From Flavobacteriales bacterium (GTDB lineage: Bacteria > Bacteroidota > Bacteroidia > Flavobacteriales_F > PHOS-HE28): a stretch of 64,000 nucleotides of DNA. Position numbers and translations under genes: made by a program. The notes under the pieces were generated by a model, which searched no databases, was not told the origin of the DNA, and was given only the letters and a program-made list of their open reading frames with translations. Shown piece after piece: positions 35,968 through 43,988 of the stretch. Each line of letters begins with the position of its first letter. Position 1 is the stretch's first letter. The stretch spans positions 310,001 through 374,000 of the forward strand of contig JADKCV010000001.1 of assembly GCA_016718655.1 (NCBI GenBank). The letters are read 5' to 3'.

Positions 35968-38256
35968 TCACTTGTTGGCATTGCGGGCCTGCCGGTCGAT
36001 CTCCAGTTCGACCCGAACGAAAGCGGTGCGGCCGGTGGTCATGGGCAATGCCCCATCGCCATTGGCATGGACACCTTCGGCCAAGGTGGCCTGGAGGTTC
36101 CTGACATTGAACAGGTCCTTGCAACCCGCGGAGAGGGCGATGCGATCCTTCCAGATGCGCTTGGTGATGGTCATGTCGGCCAAGTGGTAGGGAGCGATGA
36201 ACTGCCGTTGAACAGTAACCGCATCGACCACCGCATAGTTCGCGAGCTCACCTTGGTATTTCCAGAACAGCGAAGCGGTCCACCCCTTGGCCATCCAACG
36301 CCGTGTGAGGGATCCACGCACTTCGGGGGTCACTATCCAGGGCTCACCAAGGGAGGAAGCCAGTGTATCGTAGCGACCGGTGACGGATGCCCCGACGGAT
36401 ACCACCCAATGTCCGTTGTCCCAGCCAGCGCCCGCACTTCCCAATGCGGATCGGAACCTGCCCACGTTCACATACGTGAAGCGGGTGCCTTGGAGCTGTG
36501 CCAAGGAAATGAGGTCATCAACGGCATTGTAGGCCGCATTGAACTCACTCGTATACACCGTGCGGTCCTTCACATGGCGGTACGAGATCGCCATACTTCC
36601 GTGGTGTGCCGATTCGGCCTTGAGCGAAGGATTCCCCACGATGTCGTGATTGATATCGACGAACAGGAAGTGGAGTTCCTTCAGGGACGGCGCTCGGAAC
36701 CCCCGGGCGTAGGAGGACCGCAGGGTGATGGTGGGCGATAAGCGCCAACGCACATTAACAGAGGGGATAAGGGGTGCCTCATAGCGTGTATTGTAGGCGT
36801 ATCGCAGACCAGGTCGTACGGTCACCCGATCATGCGCAGCGACCTCCATGCTACCGAAGATCGCGTGATCGGCGATGGAGCGACGACCTTCACTGATACG
36901 CTCACCCGCGCCCGTCTCCGCATTGCTATCGAAGCCCACCTCATAACCGATACGGCGATCACCTTGCGGCTGTGCGAAGGTGCCTCGGAGGTTCAGCAAG
37001 GAGAAGCGGGAGGTGTCCTGTGTTCCTTCCAACGGAGCCAGCTGCTCATCCAGGGTGGTGAGATCACGGAACCAGGTATTCCTACGGCGTTCGTAAGTGT
37101 TGTAAGCACCCAGAACGTTCACACGATACCGCTCCCACAAGCGACCCTCAAGGAAGACGGCATTGTCCAACCGCACCGTGAGGAACTGTTCATCGAAGGC
37201 CGTCTCGTAGTAGGGCGCCCTGGGCATACCACGCGAAACAATGCGATCGTGCATGACCTCCCCTTTGTATCCCAGGGTCCACACACCGAACATCCGTTGG
37301 TAGTTGAGCCGACCGAAGAACTGCTCACGCGGCTTCCATTGTTGATACCGGGTTGAATCCGCCAAATGGGGTGAAAGATCTGGGAGCCCAGGGCGTGCGG
37401 GATCCCAACCCGCGAAGAAGTTGCGTCCAGCCGAGAGGGTGAGGCGATCCCGGCCCCATGAACCTGAAGCGGAAAGCGTGGTGTTCAACCGACCGATGTG
37501 CTCGGTGTAGACGGAGCCTCGCAGCGTGGTGGTGGTGTCGGTGGTCCCCTTGCGTGTGATGAGATTGATGGTACCTGCCAAGGCATTGGTGCCATAATTC
37601 ACGCTCAGTGGCCCTTCCACCACTTCGATACGCTCCACGCCCGTGAGGTCGATCTGGCCCAGATCGATGTTGCCGTCCTGGCGCCCTACGACCGGGATCC
37701 CGTCGATGAGCACCTTCACGTTCTCACCTCCCAGACCCTGCATGCTGATGGATGTACCGAGGATATTGTCCTGAGCAAGGCGGATATTGAGTTCATTCCG
37801 CAGGGCATCGCCGAGGGTGTTGGCCGCCATGAGACGGATCCGTTCGGCATCCAAGACCCTCACTTTATGGACAGCGCGCTCGGGAGATCCGGGTGCGTAT
37901 TGTCCCGTGACGACCACCTCGTTCAACCCCACGTTGCTGCGGACCAGTTTGACAACCTTCTCACCAGGAGCATCGAGTGGGGCTTGGAGCGTGATATAAC
38001 CCATATAGCTCACCCGTATCCTGGCCCCTGGAGCCTTGGCGGATGGAAGGACCGGTAGGTCCACCCACCCGTCCGGTCCGGTGATGTGTACACTCGTAGT
38101 CGATCCATCGCTCGCTTGCACCAGCACGTGCGCGTAAGGAACCGCAGTGCTCGTGCTGGCGTCCACCACGCTTACCCGCCACTGTGCCAACACTTTGCCC
38201 ACCCCGGAAAGGAGGACCATCAGAGCCAAGGAACGCAACACGTGGTTCAAGTGCAT
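35968..38256 (-). CDS. TonB-dependent outer membrane receptor (HmuR-like)
   Basis: A 762-residue receptor with signal peptide (MHLNHVLRSLALMVLLSGVG ... LAQ). Residues ~25-110 are a carboxypeptidase-like N-terminal domain. The plug follows (NEVVVTGQYAPGSPERAVHK, ISMQGLGGENVKVLIDGIPV, GVERIEVVEGPLSVNYGTNA), then a 22-stranded barrel (~RGSVYTEH onward) ending in a typical aromatic-rich strand. It imports a bound substrate with TonB-ExbBD energy. It is flanked by two HmuY-like genes, so heme or another iron chelate is the best guess. The hairpin upstream at 38329-38366 may control its transcription. Confidence 0.9.
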   Translation of the reverse strand: MHLNHVLRSLALMVLLSGVGKVLAQWRVSVVDASTSTAVPYAHVLVQASDGSTTSVHITGPDGWVDLPVLPSAKAPGARIRVSYMGYITLQAPLDAPGEKVVKLVRSNVGLNEVVVTGQYAPGSPERAVHKVRVLDAERIRLMAANTLGDALRNELNIRLAQDNILGTSISMQGLGGENVKVLIDGIPVVGRQDGNIDLGQIDLTGVERIEVVEGPLSVNYGTNALAGTINLITRKGTTDTTTTLRGSVYTEHIGRLNTTLSASGSWGRDRLTLSAGRNFFAGWDPARPGLPDLSPHLADSTRYQQWKPREQFFGRLNYQRMFGVWTLGYKGEVMHDRIVSRGMPRAPYYETAFDEQFLTVRLDNAVFLEGRLWERYRVNVLGAYNTYERRRNTWFRDLTTLDEQLAPLEGTQDTSRFSLLNLRGTFAQPQGDRRIGYEVGFDSNAETGAGERISEGRRSIADHAIFGSMEVAAHDRVTVRPGLRYAYNTRYEAPLIPSVNVRWRLSPTITLRSSYARGFRAPSLKELHFLFVDINHDIVGNPSLKAESAHHGSMAISYRHVKDRTVYTSEFNAAYNAVDDLISLAQLQGTRFTYVNVGRFRSALGSAGAGWDNGHWVVSVGASVTGRYDTLASSLGEPWIVTPEVRGSLTRRWMAKGWTASLFWKYQGELANYAVVDAVTVQRQFIAPYHLADMTITKRIWKDRIALSAGCKDLFNVRNLQATLAEGVHANGDGALPMTTGRTAFVRVELEIDRQARNANK

Positions 38257-38328
38257 CAGGGCTGTTGCAAAGGTCCTAAGGACGATACGGATGGACTGTC
38301 ACAGGGTGGTAAGACGAGGGCTGGATAC

Positions 38329-38366
38329 GCACACGCCCAGGGACCGGATGGTCCCGAGGCGTGTGC
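38329..38366 (-). terminator. two-part hairpin between HmuY-like gene and TonB receptor gene
   Basis: GCACACGCC (38329-38337) pairs with GGCGTGTGC (38358-38366), and inside it GGGACC (38340-38345) pairs with GGTCCC (38350-38355) around GGAT. It begins 10 bp after the stop of the T9SS HmuY-like gene. No T-tract follows on the minus strand, so it may be a leaky terminator or processing/attenuation signal separating expression of the two genes. Confidence 0.55.
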
Positions 38367-38376
38367 CTTCGATCCG

Positions 38377-39627
38377 TCACTGTAGGAGGATGCGCGTAGT
38401 GGCATCGGTGCCTTCTCCTTGGATCCGCACCGCGTACATGCCGGTGGGTAGATCGCTCAGGTCGAGCCGATGCTGCATCAGCCCTTGCAGGCCATTGAGC
38501 TGAACAGTGTACATGGTGCGACCGGAAAGGTCCAGTACACTGACCACAGCGGTCGGGCTGACCATGTTGGTGATCAGGGTGATGTCGCCATCCATGGATG
38601 GATTGGGATAGGCAACCAGACCGACCTTCCCGGAACGGACCTCATCCACACCTACGGAGCTCATGAGCTCTTGGGTGAAGGTGATGTTACCGTTCGTCGA
38701 CCCACCGTAATTGGTGAAGATCAGCTTCCAGATGTTGCCGACCCGATCCTGCACGAAGTGGACGCGATCGGTGACGTACTCCCATTGGAACGTGGTCTGG
38801 TTGAAGGACTTCCAATCGAAGCCGATGCGGTTGATGGCGTTGCTGAAGGTGCCTGCGCTCCAATCGGTGAAGTCGATGGTCACATCATCCACACGTTGCA
38901 CAGGAATGTCGGCGTTCTGCAGTACGCCTGCCACCGGATACATGGACGGCACCGGGAACGGCACGAACGCCATGTACTTCGTGAACAGCAGGTCCCATGT
39001 GTTGGTGGCAGGTTCGCGGTCGAACACGGTGTTGTTGGTCAGCGAAACGTAGCCGAAGTTGCGGCCTGCGAACGTGGACCTGTTGAGCGTATTGGTCTGC
39101 TCGTTGGAGCCGTCCAGGTCCGACCAGGTGAACGAGAAGCTGTTGGTGCTGCTGCTGAAACCATTCACGCGGAATTTCTTCCAGGTGGTGGGTGCGAGTT
39201 TGATGATGAAGGCGCTATCGCCGGTGATGTTGTGGGTGACCACGTTGTAGACGCCCCAACCCAAGTCGAAGGGATTGCTGGTGAGCCCTTGGTTGAAGGC
39301 ACCACTGCTCCAATTCACCTCACTGTTATGTTGTGCAGGCCAGCTAGCGGCAAGACCGGCCGTATCGATGGAGGCCCATTGGCTGTTCGCGAACGGTGCC
39401 TTGTGGATGGCAATGCCCTTGCCGGTATTGGCCAGGATGCTGCCCGTGATCCCGGTGATCTCGAATGCGATGTCCCACTCGGCGAGCGGGCGGGTTTGGA
39501 CCACCCCGTTCTCCAGGCTGTACCAGACCTGATCGGCGTTGGCCGGAGCTGTACTGACGGTGACCGTGGTCTGGGCGATGGCACAAGGGGCAACGAGGCC
39601 CAGAACGATCGGGAAGAGGTGTTTCAT
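38377..39627 (-). CDS. T9SS-exported HmuY-like protein
   Basis: A 416-residue secreted protein from 39627 (signal MKHLFPIVLGLVAPCAIAQ). The body repeats the HmuY scheme twice over its length: VWYSLENGVVQTRPLAEWDIAFEIT cut into the entry strands, then NTWDLLFTKYMAFVPFP. Near the end comes IGFDWKSFNQTTFQWEYVTDR. The C-terminal ~75 residues are a type A T9SS signal (LVAYPNPSMDGDITLI ... LPTGMYAVRIQGEG), so it is released to or anchored on the cell surface rather than lipid-anchored. It is the first gene of the HmuY-like/TonB receptor/HmuY-lipoprotein locus. Heme binding is inference by family. Confidence 0.78.
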   Translation of the reverse strand: MKHLFPIVLGLVAPCAIAQTTVTVSTAPANADQVWYSLENGVVQTRPLAEWDIAFEITGITGSILANTGKGIAIHKAPFANSQWASIDTAGLAASWPAQHNSEVNWSSGAFNQGLTSNPFDLGWGVYNVVTHNITGDSAFIIKLAPTTWKKFRVNGFSSSTNSFSFTWSDLDGSNEQTNTLNRSTFAGRNFGYVSLTNNTVFDREPATNTWDLLFTKYMAFVPFPVPSMYPVAGVLQNADIPVQRVDDVTIDFTDWSAGTFSNAINRIGFDWKSFNQTTFQWEYVTDRVHFVQDRVGNIWKLIFTNYGGSTNGNITFTQELMSSVGVDEVRSGKVGLVAYPNPSMDGDITLITNMVSPTAVVSVLDLSGRTMYTVQLNGLQGLMQHRLDLSDLPTGMYAVRIQGEGTDATTRILLQ

Positions 39628-39648
39628 GTAGGGTTCTGAATGACGGTG

Positions 39649-39680
39649 CAAAGCAACACCCGTACAACAACGCAACCCAA
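39649..39680 (-). promoter_or_regulatory. promoter of the HmuY/TonB receptor locus
   Basis: On the minus strand TTGCTTTG followed by CACC (39656-39649) resembles TAnnTTTG, with TTG triplets 16 and 21 bp upstream (39675-39673 and 39680-39678). It is 21 bp before the first start codon. Confidence 0.4.
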
Positions 39681-39732
39681 GACCTTGATCATGATAATTT
39701 GACCTGCTCGGTCATGGCACTGTCACAAATCA

Positions 39733-39780
39733 GCGGGGCCCGGGTCGCTCAGGCTTTCGCCATCGCTCCCCGAGCCCCGC
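39733..39780 (-). terminator. hairpin downstream of the degraded T9SS gene
   Basis: GCGGGGC (39733-39739) pairs with GCCCCGC (39774-39780), extended inward by CGGG/CCCG after one mismatch. On the minus strand it is followed by TGATTTGTG. It lies 20 bp after the remnant's stop codon. Confidence 0.5.
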
Positions 39781-39799
39781 CTTCACCGGACCTCCAATA

Positions 39800-39966
39800 T
39801 CAGTCCACCTTCGTGAACCGATGCGTCAGCACACGATCGGAAGTGATCATGCGCACCTGGTATTGACCGGGTCGGAGCCCGGACAGGTCCAAGCCGTATT
39901 TCCATCAACTCGGGTCGCGATCTTTACAGGATCGCGTTGGAGCTGACCGTTCAAATCCAATACCAT
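39800..39966 (-). pseudogene. remnant of a T9SS type A C-terminal sorting domain
   Basis: On the minus strand one frame reads MVLDLNGQLQRDPVKIATRV DGN in two parts; after a one-base shift near 39900 another reads YGLDLSGLRPGQYQVRMITS and ends HRFTKVD before TGA (complement 39800-39802). This is the canonical last ~50 residues of a type A T9SS cargo. No body of a secreted protein is found upstream: the GT39 gene on the same strand ends at 40121. It therefore looks like the leftover 3' end of a deleted gene, although the frame break itself could be a sequencing error. Confidence 0.6.
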
Positions 39967-40120
39967 CGTTCAACCCATCGACCGGCCCGACCACGCCCCC
40001 TCACTTACTCCTCCGCTGACACAGTCCCATCAGTTACATCAGGAAGGAATGAGAGTGGGAACTCCATTCAGATTAACAAGTTCCCCAGTAAAAGGTTCAA
40101 AATGCCGTCAACCATGGCCA
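39967..40120. other. non-coding interval of lower GC between the remnant and GT39
   Basis: About 150 bp, visibly richer in A and T than its surroundings in 40010-40110. Short open frames exist on both strands (minus frame contains EFPLSFLPDVTDGTVSAEE after a stop), none recognised. May be part of the deleted gene or a small insertion. Confidence 0.3.
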
Positions 40121-41722
40121 TCAGTAGCGGAGAATGAACCGCTGTTCAAGAGCTGCTTCCCGGCGGGATGGGATCACCAGGTCCGAACCCGGGAGCTGCA
40201 CCGGATAGTGCGCACAGGTATGTACCACTGTACCGGACCAACCCCGCAGGAGTAGTGCTTCGCGGCCGGCTTCGTCCGTATAGAGGTAGGCACCTCGCTG
40301 CGGCGCACTGGTCATGGACGCGATGTCCGGATAGTGCGGCCCGCTTGCCGCTCCATAGAACTCCAAGGCTGTACCACCCACATGCAGGGTGATGATGCGA
40401 TCTGGTGGCACGTGTTCCGTTTTGAGCCAGCGGCCCGCCTGCGCGTTCGACTGATACGAAAGAATGGCGGGATACACATGGGTGTTCAAGGTCCATGCCG
40501 CTGCAAGCCAGATGACAGCTGTGACAGTCACCAGGACATGCCCACCTCGCCTTCGGATCACAAGGAAGGCCACGAACAGCGCCACGAACAAGGCCACCCG
40601 AGCGGGCCACGCTCCCGCGGGGAAGGAATACGCCACCAAGCACCAGGCAAGGATGTAGAGCAGCGCAACGATCCCTGCTTGTGACCTTCGTACCGCCGCC
40701 CCGAACGGACGGATCATCTCACCGGCCCCGAGTATGGCGAGCAGGGGCAGCACCGGATAGATGTAGTGAGGTAGTTTGAACTGGGAGAGGGACAAGGCTA
40801 CGAACAGGATGCACACAGACCATGCCGTGGCCTGTTCCATGGTGCCCCTCCTACGCACTGCACGCCAGATACCCAGCAGACAGAACAATGTCCACGGAAG
40901 CAGCAGCCAAGGCACCTCATGGGTGAAGAACAGCACCGATGAATCGTCCTTCCAACGATTCTCACCGGTGATGCGTCCAAAGCTCTGCTCCCAAAAGAAG
41001 AATCGAATGCCGTGGGGTCCATGTTGTTCATAAAGCCCCACCAGCATGGGCACCAGGACCAGTCCGGCCACGATCGGAATGGACCAGAAGCGTGGATCGC
41101 GCCAGACCGACCACTGTCGTTGCACGACCACTTGTACGGACAGGATGATGAAGGGTGCCACAGCGCCCAATGGGCCCTTGGCCAACAAGCCTGCACCCAT
41201 CGCCAAGCCACAGGCCATCGCCCACGTCCAACCCCGGCCACGCAGGTACTCGCTCCCCGTCCAGGTGGCCAACATGATACAGGCTGTGAGAAGCGTGTCG
41301 GTGCGCACATCATTGGTCATGATCACGAATGACACCGATGAAGCGAAGAGGAACGCGGCCCATGTTGCCACAGGCTTCGACTGGAAAAGGCGAGCATACC
41401 GGTAGGTGGCATACACTCCCCCGAATGCGAAGAGGATGCTGGGTAACTTGTAACTCCAATTGTGGATGCCGAAGAGTCCGAAGGATAATGCCGAAGACCA
41501 GAACAAGAGCGGGGGCTTGTCCAGGTAGTCGCGGCCACGGAAGTACAGCTTGAGCTTATCCTCCTGACCGAGCATGTCCCTGGCCATGGTGGCATACTGA
41601 GCAGCATCCACTTCCATCACATCGAGCATCGCCCCAGCCACCACCACGGCCAGCAAGCCAAGCCACAGCGTCCAATGGACGGCTGGTAACTGATGATCAG
41701 GAGCGATGGGACTGGCGGCCAT
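40121..41722 (-). CDS. glycosyltransferase family 39 / ArnT-like membrane protein
   Basis: A 533-residue integral membrane glycosyltransferase (GT-C fold). The first periplasmic loop has the family's acidic and aromatic pattern (DVMEVDAAQYATMARDML, then YLDKPPLLFW), where the Asp is the likely catalytic base. About ten further hydrophobic helices follow, then a soluble C-terminal domain of ~110 residues. Such enzymes use polyprenyl-phosphate sugars to decorate lipid A or proteins on the periplasmic side. The sugar and acceptor are unknown. Divergent from the sensor kinase gene across 141 bp. Confidence 0.88.
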   Translation of the reverse strand: MAASPIAPDHQLPAVHWTLWLGLLAVVVAGAMLDVMEVDAAQYATMARDMLGQEDKLKLYFRGRDYLDKPPLLFWSSALSFGLFGIHNWSYKLPSILFAFGGVYATYRYARLFQSKPVATWAAFLFASSVSFVIMTNDVRTDTLLTACIMLATWTGSEYLRGRGWTWAMACGLAMGAGLLAKGPLGAVAPFIILSVQVVVQRQWSVWRDPRFWSIPIVAGLVLVPMLVGLYEQHGPHGIRFFFWEQSFGRITGENRWKDDSSVLFFTHEVPWLLLPWTLFCLLGIWRAVRRRGTMEQATAWSVCILFVALSLSQFKLPHYIYPVLPLLAILGAGEMIRPFGAAVRRSQAGIVALLYILAWCLVAYSFPAGAWPARVALFVALFVAFLVIRRRGGHVLVTVTAVIWLAAAWTLNTHVYPAILSYQSNAQAGRWLKTEHVPPDRIITLHVGGTALEFYGAASGPHYPDIASMTSAPQRGAYLYTDEAGREALLLRGWSGTVVHTCAHYPVQLPGSDLVIPSRREAALEQRFILRY

Positions 41723-41769
41723 GTTCGGCTTTCGCGTTGCAAGATCGTTGGTCCATGGCCATAACGACC

Positions 41770-41781
41770 CGATCGCGATCG
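41770..41781. promoter_or_regulatory. perfect palindrome between GT39 and kinase genes
   Basis: CGATCGCGATCG is a 12-bp perfect palindrome in the divergent intergenic region, 48 bp from the GT39 start and about 43 bp upstream of the kinase -7 box. It may be an operator or a chance GC-rich palindrome. Confidence 0.25.
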
Positions 41782-41824
41782 ATAATGCTTGTTAAGGATG
41801 CCATGCATCGTGCCGTTCCGCGTG

Positions 41825-41832
41825 TAACATTG
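41825..41832 (+). promoter_or_regulatory. -7 element of the two-component operon
   Basis: TAACATTG, followed by CACC, fits TAnnTTTG with one mismatch and is 31 bp before the kinase GTG start. Nineteen bp upstream the triplet is ATG rather than TTG. Confidence 0.4.
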
Positions 41833-41863
41833 CACCGCTGCCAGTGAGGCACGCTGATCGTAC

Positions 41864-43189
41864 GTGGGCCGACGAGCGATAGGAACCCTGCTATTGTTGG
41901 CCACCCTGAGCGTGTTCGGGGTGGTGGTCATCCAATTGCTCTGGTTGCAGCAGGCATCGCGGTACCACAAGGACCAACTTGCGCTCAACCGTGAACAAGC
42001 CGAACGACTGGAGAAGCAGTTCAACGACCGGGTGGTGATCGCTTTGACCGATGTGACGGAGCAGATCCTATCCATCACCAAGGACCCCACCGACCTCTAC
42101 GATGCGGTGAAGCAGGAGCGTCCGAACTATTTCGCGGTGACCATCAACGACACGCTGCACCCCTATCTATTGGAGGCCTTGTTACGGAAGGAGTTCAGCC
42201 GTCGCAACATCCTGGAGGACTTCGAATATGGGATCTATGATTGCTTCACAGACAGTGTGGTCTATGGGAACTATGTGAGTTTGGACACGCTGAGCGCGGA
42301 TACCGTTCCACATTCGAAGCTTCAGAAGCTTGATAAGGACGGACATTACTTCGGCGTGTATTTCCCGAAGCGCTCGAGCACCCTGTGGGAAGAGGAACAA
42401 GCCAGCGGCTGGACGTGGATATTCCCCGCAGTTGTCACCTTGATCGTGTTCAGTTTCTTCGCCTACAGCGTGTGGGTGATCATGCGGCAGAAGAAATTGA
42501 GCGAGATGAAGAACGACTTCATCGGCAACATGACACACGAGCTGAAGACGCCGATCAGCACCATCGCTTTGAGCAGTGAGGTGATCAGTGACCCGGCCAT
42601 CATCAACGAGCCGGACCGCCTGCAAGCGTATGCGCGCATCATTCGCAGCGAGAATGAGCGTCTGCGAACCCAAGTGGAACGGGTACTCCAACTGGCAACG
42701 TTGGAGAAGGGTGACCTGGAACTCGCCGCCGAACGGATCGACATGCATGCCTTGGTGCATGAGGTGGCCGACCATTTCCTACTGCCACTTCAAGAACGCC
42801 GGGTCGAACTGGATCTCGACCTTGAGGCCACCAATGCGGAGGTGATCGGTGACAAGGTCCACTTGATGAACGCCCTTACCAACCTGGTGGACAACGCGCT
42901 GAAATACGGGCCCGAAGGGGCTACCATACGCATCGGCTCGAAGGTGCAAGATGGCAAATTGCTGATCGCTGTGCAGGACCAGGGTATTGGGATACGTCGG
43001 GAGGATCTCAAGCACATTTTCGAGCGGTTCTACCGCGTCCACACGGGCAACGTTCATGATGTGAAGGGATTCGGCCTTGGCCTCCACTACGTGCAACAGA
43101 TCGCCAAGGCACATGGGGGGCATGTGCATGTGGACAGCGAATTGGGACGCGGCAGCACCTTCACCCTGACCCTACCGTTGAAACCCTGA
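41864..43189 (+). CDS. sensor histidine kinase (HisKA/HATPase_c, OmpR-partner type)
   Basis: A 441-residue kinase with a GTG start at 41864 (MGRRAIGTLLLLATLSVFGV). Two membrane helices (residues ~5-27 and ~186-207) enclose a ~155-residue periplasmic sensor of no recognised family. The cytoplasmic HisKA has His225 in MTHELKTPIS, and the ATPase has LVDNALKYGPEG (N-box), DQGIGI (G1), FERFYRV (F-box) and GFGLGLHYV (G2). It lies 15 bp before its OmpR-type response regulator. The FG-GAP/diheme module starts 85 bp after the regulator and may be its target (inference). Confidence 0.95.
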   Translation: MGRRAIGTLLLLATLSVFGVVVIQLLWLQQASRYHKDQLALNREQAERLEKQFNDRVVIALTDVTEQILSITKDPTDLYDAVKQERPNYFAVTINDTLHPYLLEALLRKEFSRRNILEDFEYGIYDCFTDSVVYGNYVSLDTLSADTVPHSKLQKLDKDGHYFGVYFPKRSSTLWEEEQASGWTWIFPAVVTLIVFSFFAYSVWVIMRQKKLSEMKNDFIGNMTHELKTPISTIALSSEVISDPAIINEPDRLQAYARIIRSENERLRTQVERVLQLATLEKGDLELAAERIDMHALVHEVADHFLLPLQERRVELDLDLEATNAEVIGDKVHLMNALTNLVDNALKYGPEGATIRIGSKVQDGKLLIAVQDQGIGIRREDLKHIFERFYRVHTGNVHDVKGFGLGLHYVQQIAKAHGGHVHVDSELGRGSTFTLTLPLKP

Positions 43190-43204
43190 CAAGCCCGATC
43201 AGTC

Positions 43205-43903
43205 ATGACCGAAAATAAAGCCCGGATACTCCTGGTGGAGGACGATCAGAACCTGGGTTTCGTGATCCAGGACGCATTACGACGCAAAGGATTCCAAGTC
43301 CATTTGTGCCGCGATGGCAAGGAGGGTCTGAAGCAATTCAACGAGCATCCGTACGATCTGTGCGTGCTGGACGTCATGTTACCCCAGAAGGACGGGTTCA
43401 GCCTTGCCGAGGACATCAGGCTGGTGAACCGGGAGATCCCCATCGTATTCCTCACCGCCAAGAGCCAGATCGAGGACAGGATCGCCGGGTTCAAGGCGGG
43501 GGGTGATGATTACCTCACGAAACCCTTCAGCCACGAAGAGCTCATCCTGCGCATCGAGGCCATCCTCAGGCGAACTCATGGTCGCGAAGAGGAGGAGGAC
43601 CGTGACCGCTTCGAACTGGGTGACTTCACCTTCGACCACCGGAACCTCGTCCTGAGCCATCCGAGTGAAGAACGGAAACTCACCCGCAAAGAGGCCGATG
43701 TGCTACGTCTGCTCTGTATGCATCGCGATCAGGTACTGCCTCGCGAACTGGTATTGAACATGGTCTGGGGCGACGACACCTACTTCTTGGGCCGAAGTCT
43801 GGACGTGTTCATCAGTCGGCTGCGTAAATACCTCAAGAGCGACCCCAAAGTGCAGATCGTGAACGTTCATGGGGTGGGGTTCAAGCTGGTGTTGGACAGA
43901 TAA
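43205..43903 (+). CDS. OmpR/PhoB-family response regulator
   Basis: A 232-residue regulator. The receiver has acidic residues in LVEDDQNLG, phospho-acceptor Asp56 in CVLDVMLPQKDG, and the conserved Lys in YLTKPFS. The C-terminal ~100 residues are a winged helix of the Trans_reg_C type (LTRKEADVLRLL, DVFISRLRKYLKSDPKV, VHGVGFKLVL). It is the partner of the upstream kinase. No obvious direct-repeat operator was identified upstream of the following genes. Confidence 0.96.
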   Translation: MTENKARILLVEDDQNLGFVIQDALRRKGFQVHLCRDGKEGLKQFNEHPYDLCVLDVMLPQKDGFSLAEDIRLVNREIPIVFLTAKSQIEDRIAGFKAGGDDYLTKPFSHEELILRIEAILRRTHGREEEEDRDRFELGDFTFDHRNLVLSHPSEERKLTRKEADVLRLLCMHRDQVLPRELVLNMVWGDDTYFLGRSLDVFISRLRKYLKSDPKVQIVNVHGVGFKLVLDR

Positions 43904-43955
43904 GAACCATCCTTCGCCTGTAACGCGGTGCACTGAACGCCATTCGTGGATCCTG

Positions 43956-43963
43956 TACATTCG
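43956..43963 (+). promoter_or_regulatory. -7 element of the first FG-GAP gene
   Basis: TACATTCG, identical to the -7 element before the RRM gene, 25 bp upstream of the start codon at 43989. No TTG at 19 bp, so it may need an activator. Confidence 0.4.
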
Positions 43964-43988
43964 CTCCTGCTCAACCCGCTTCCCGATC

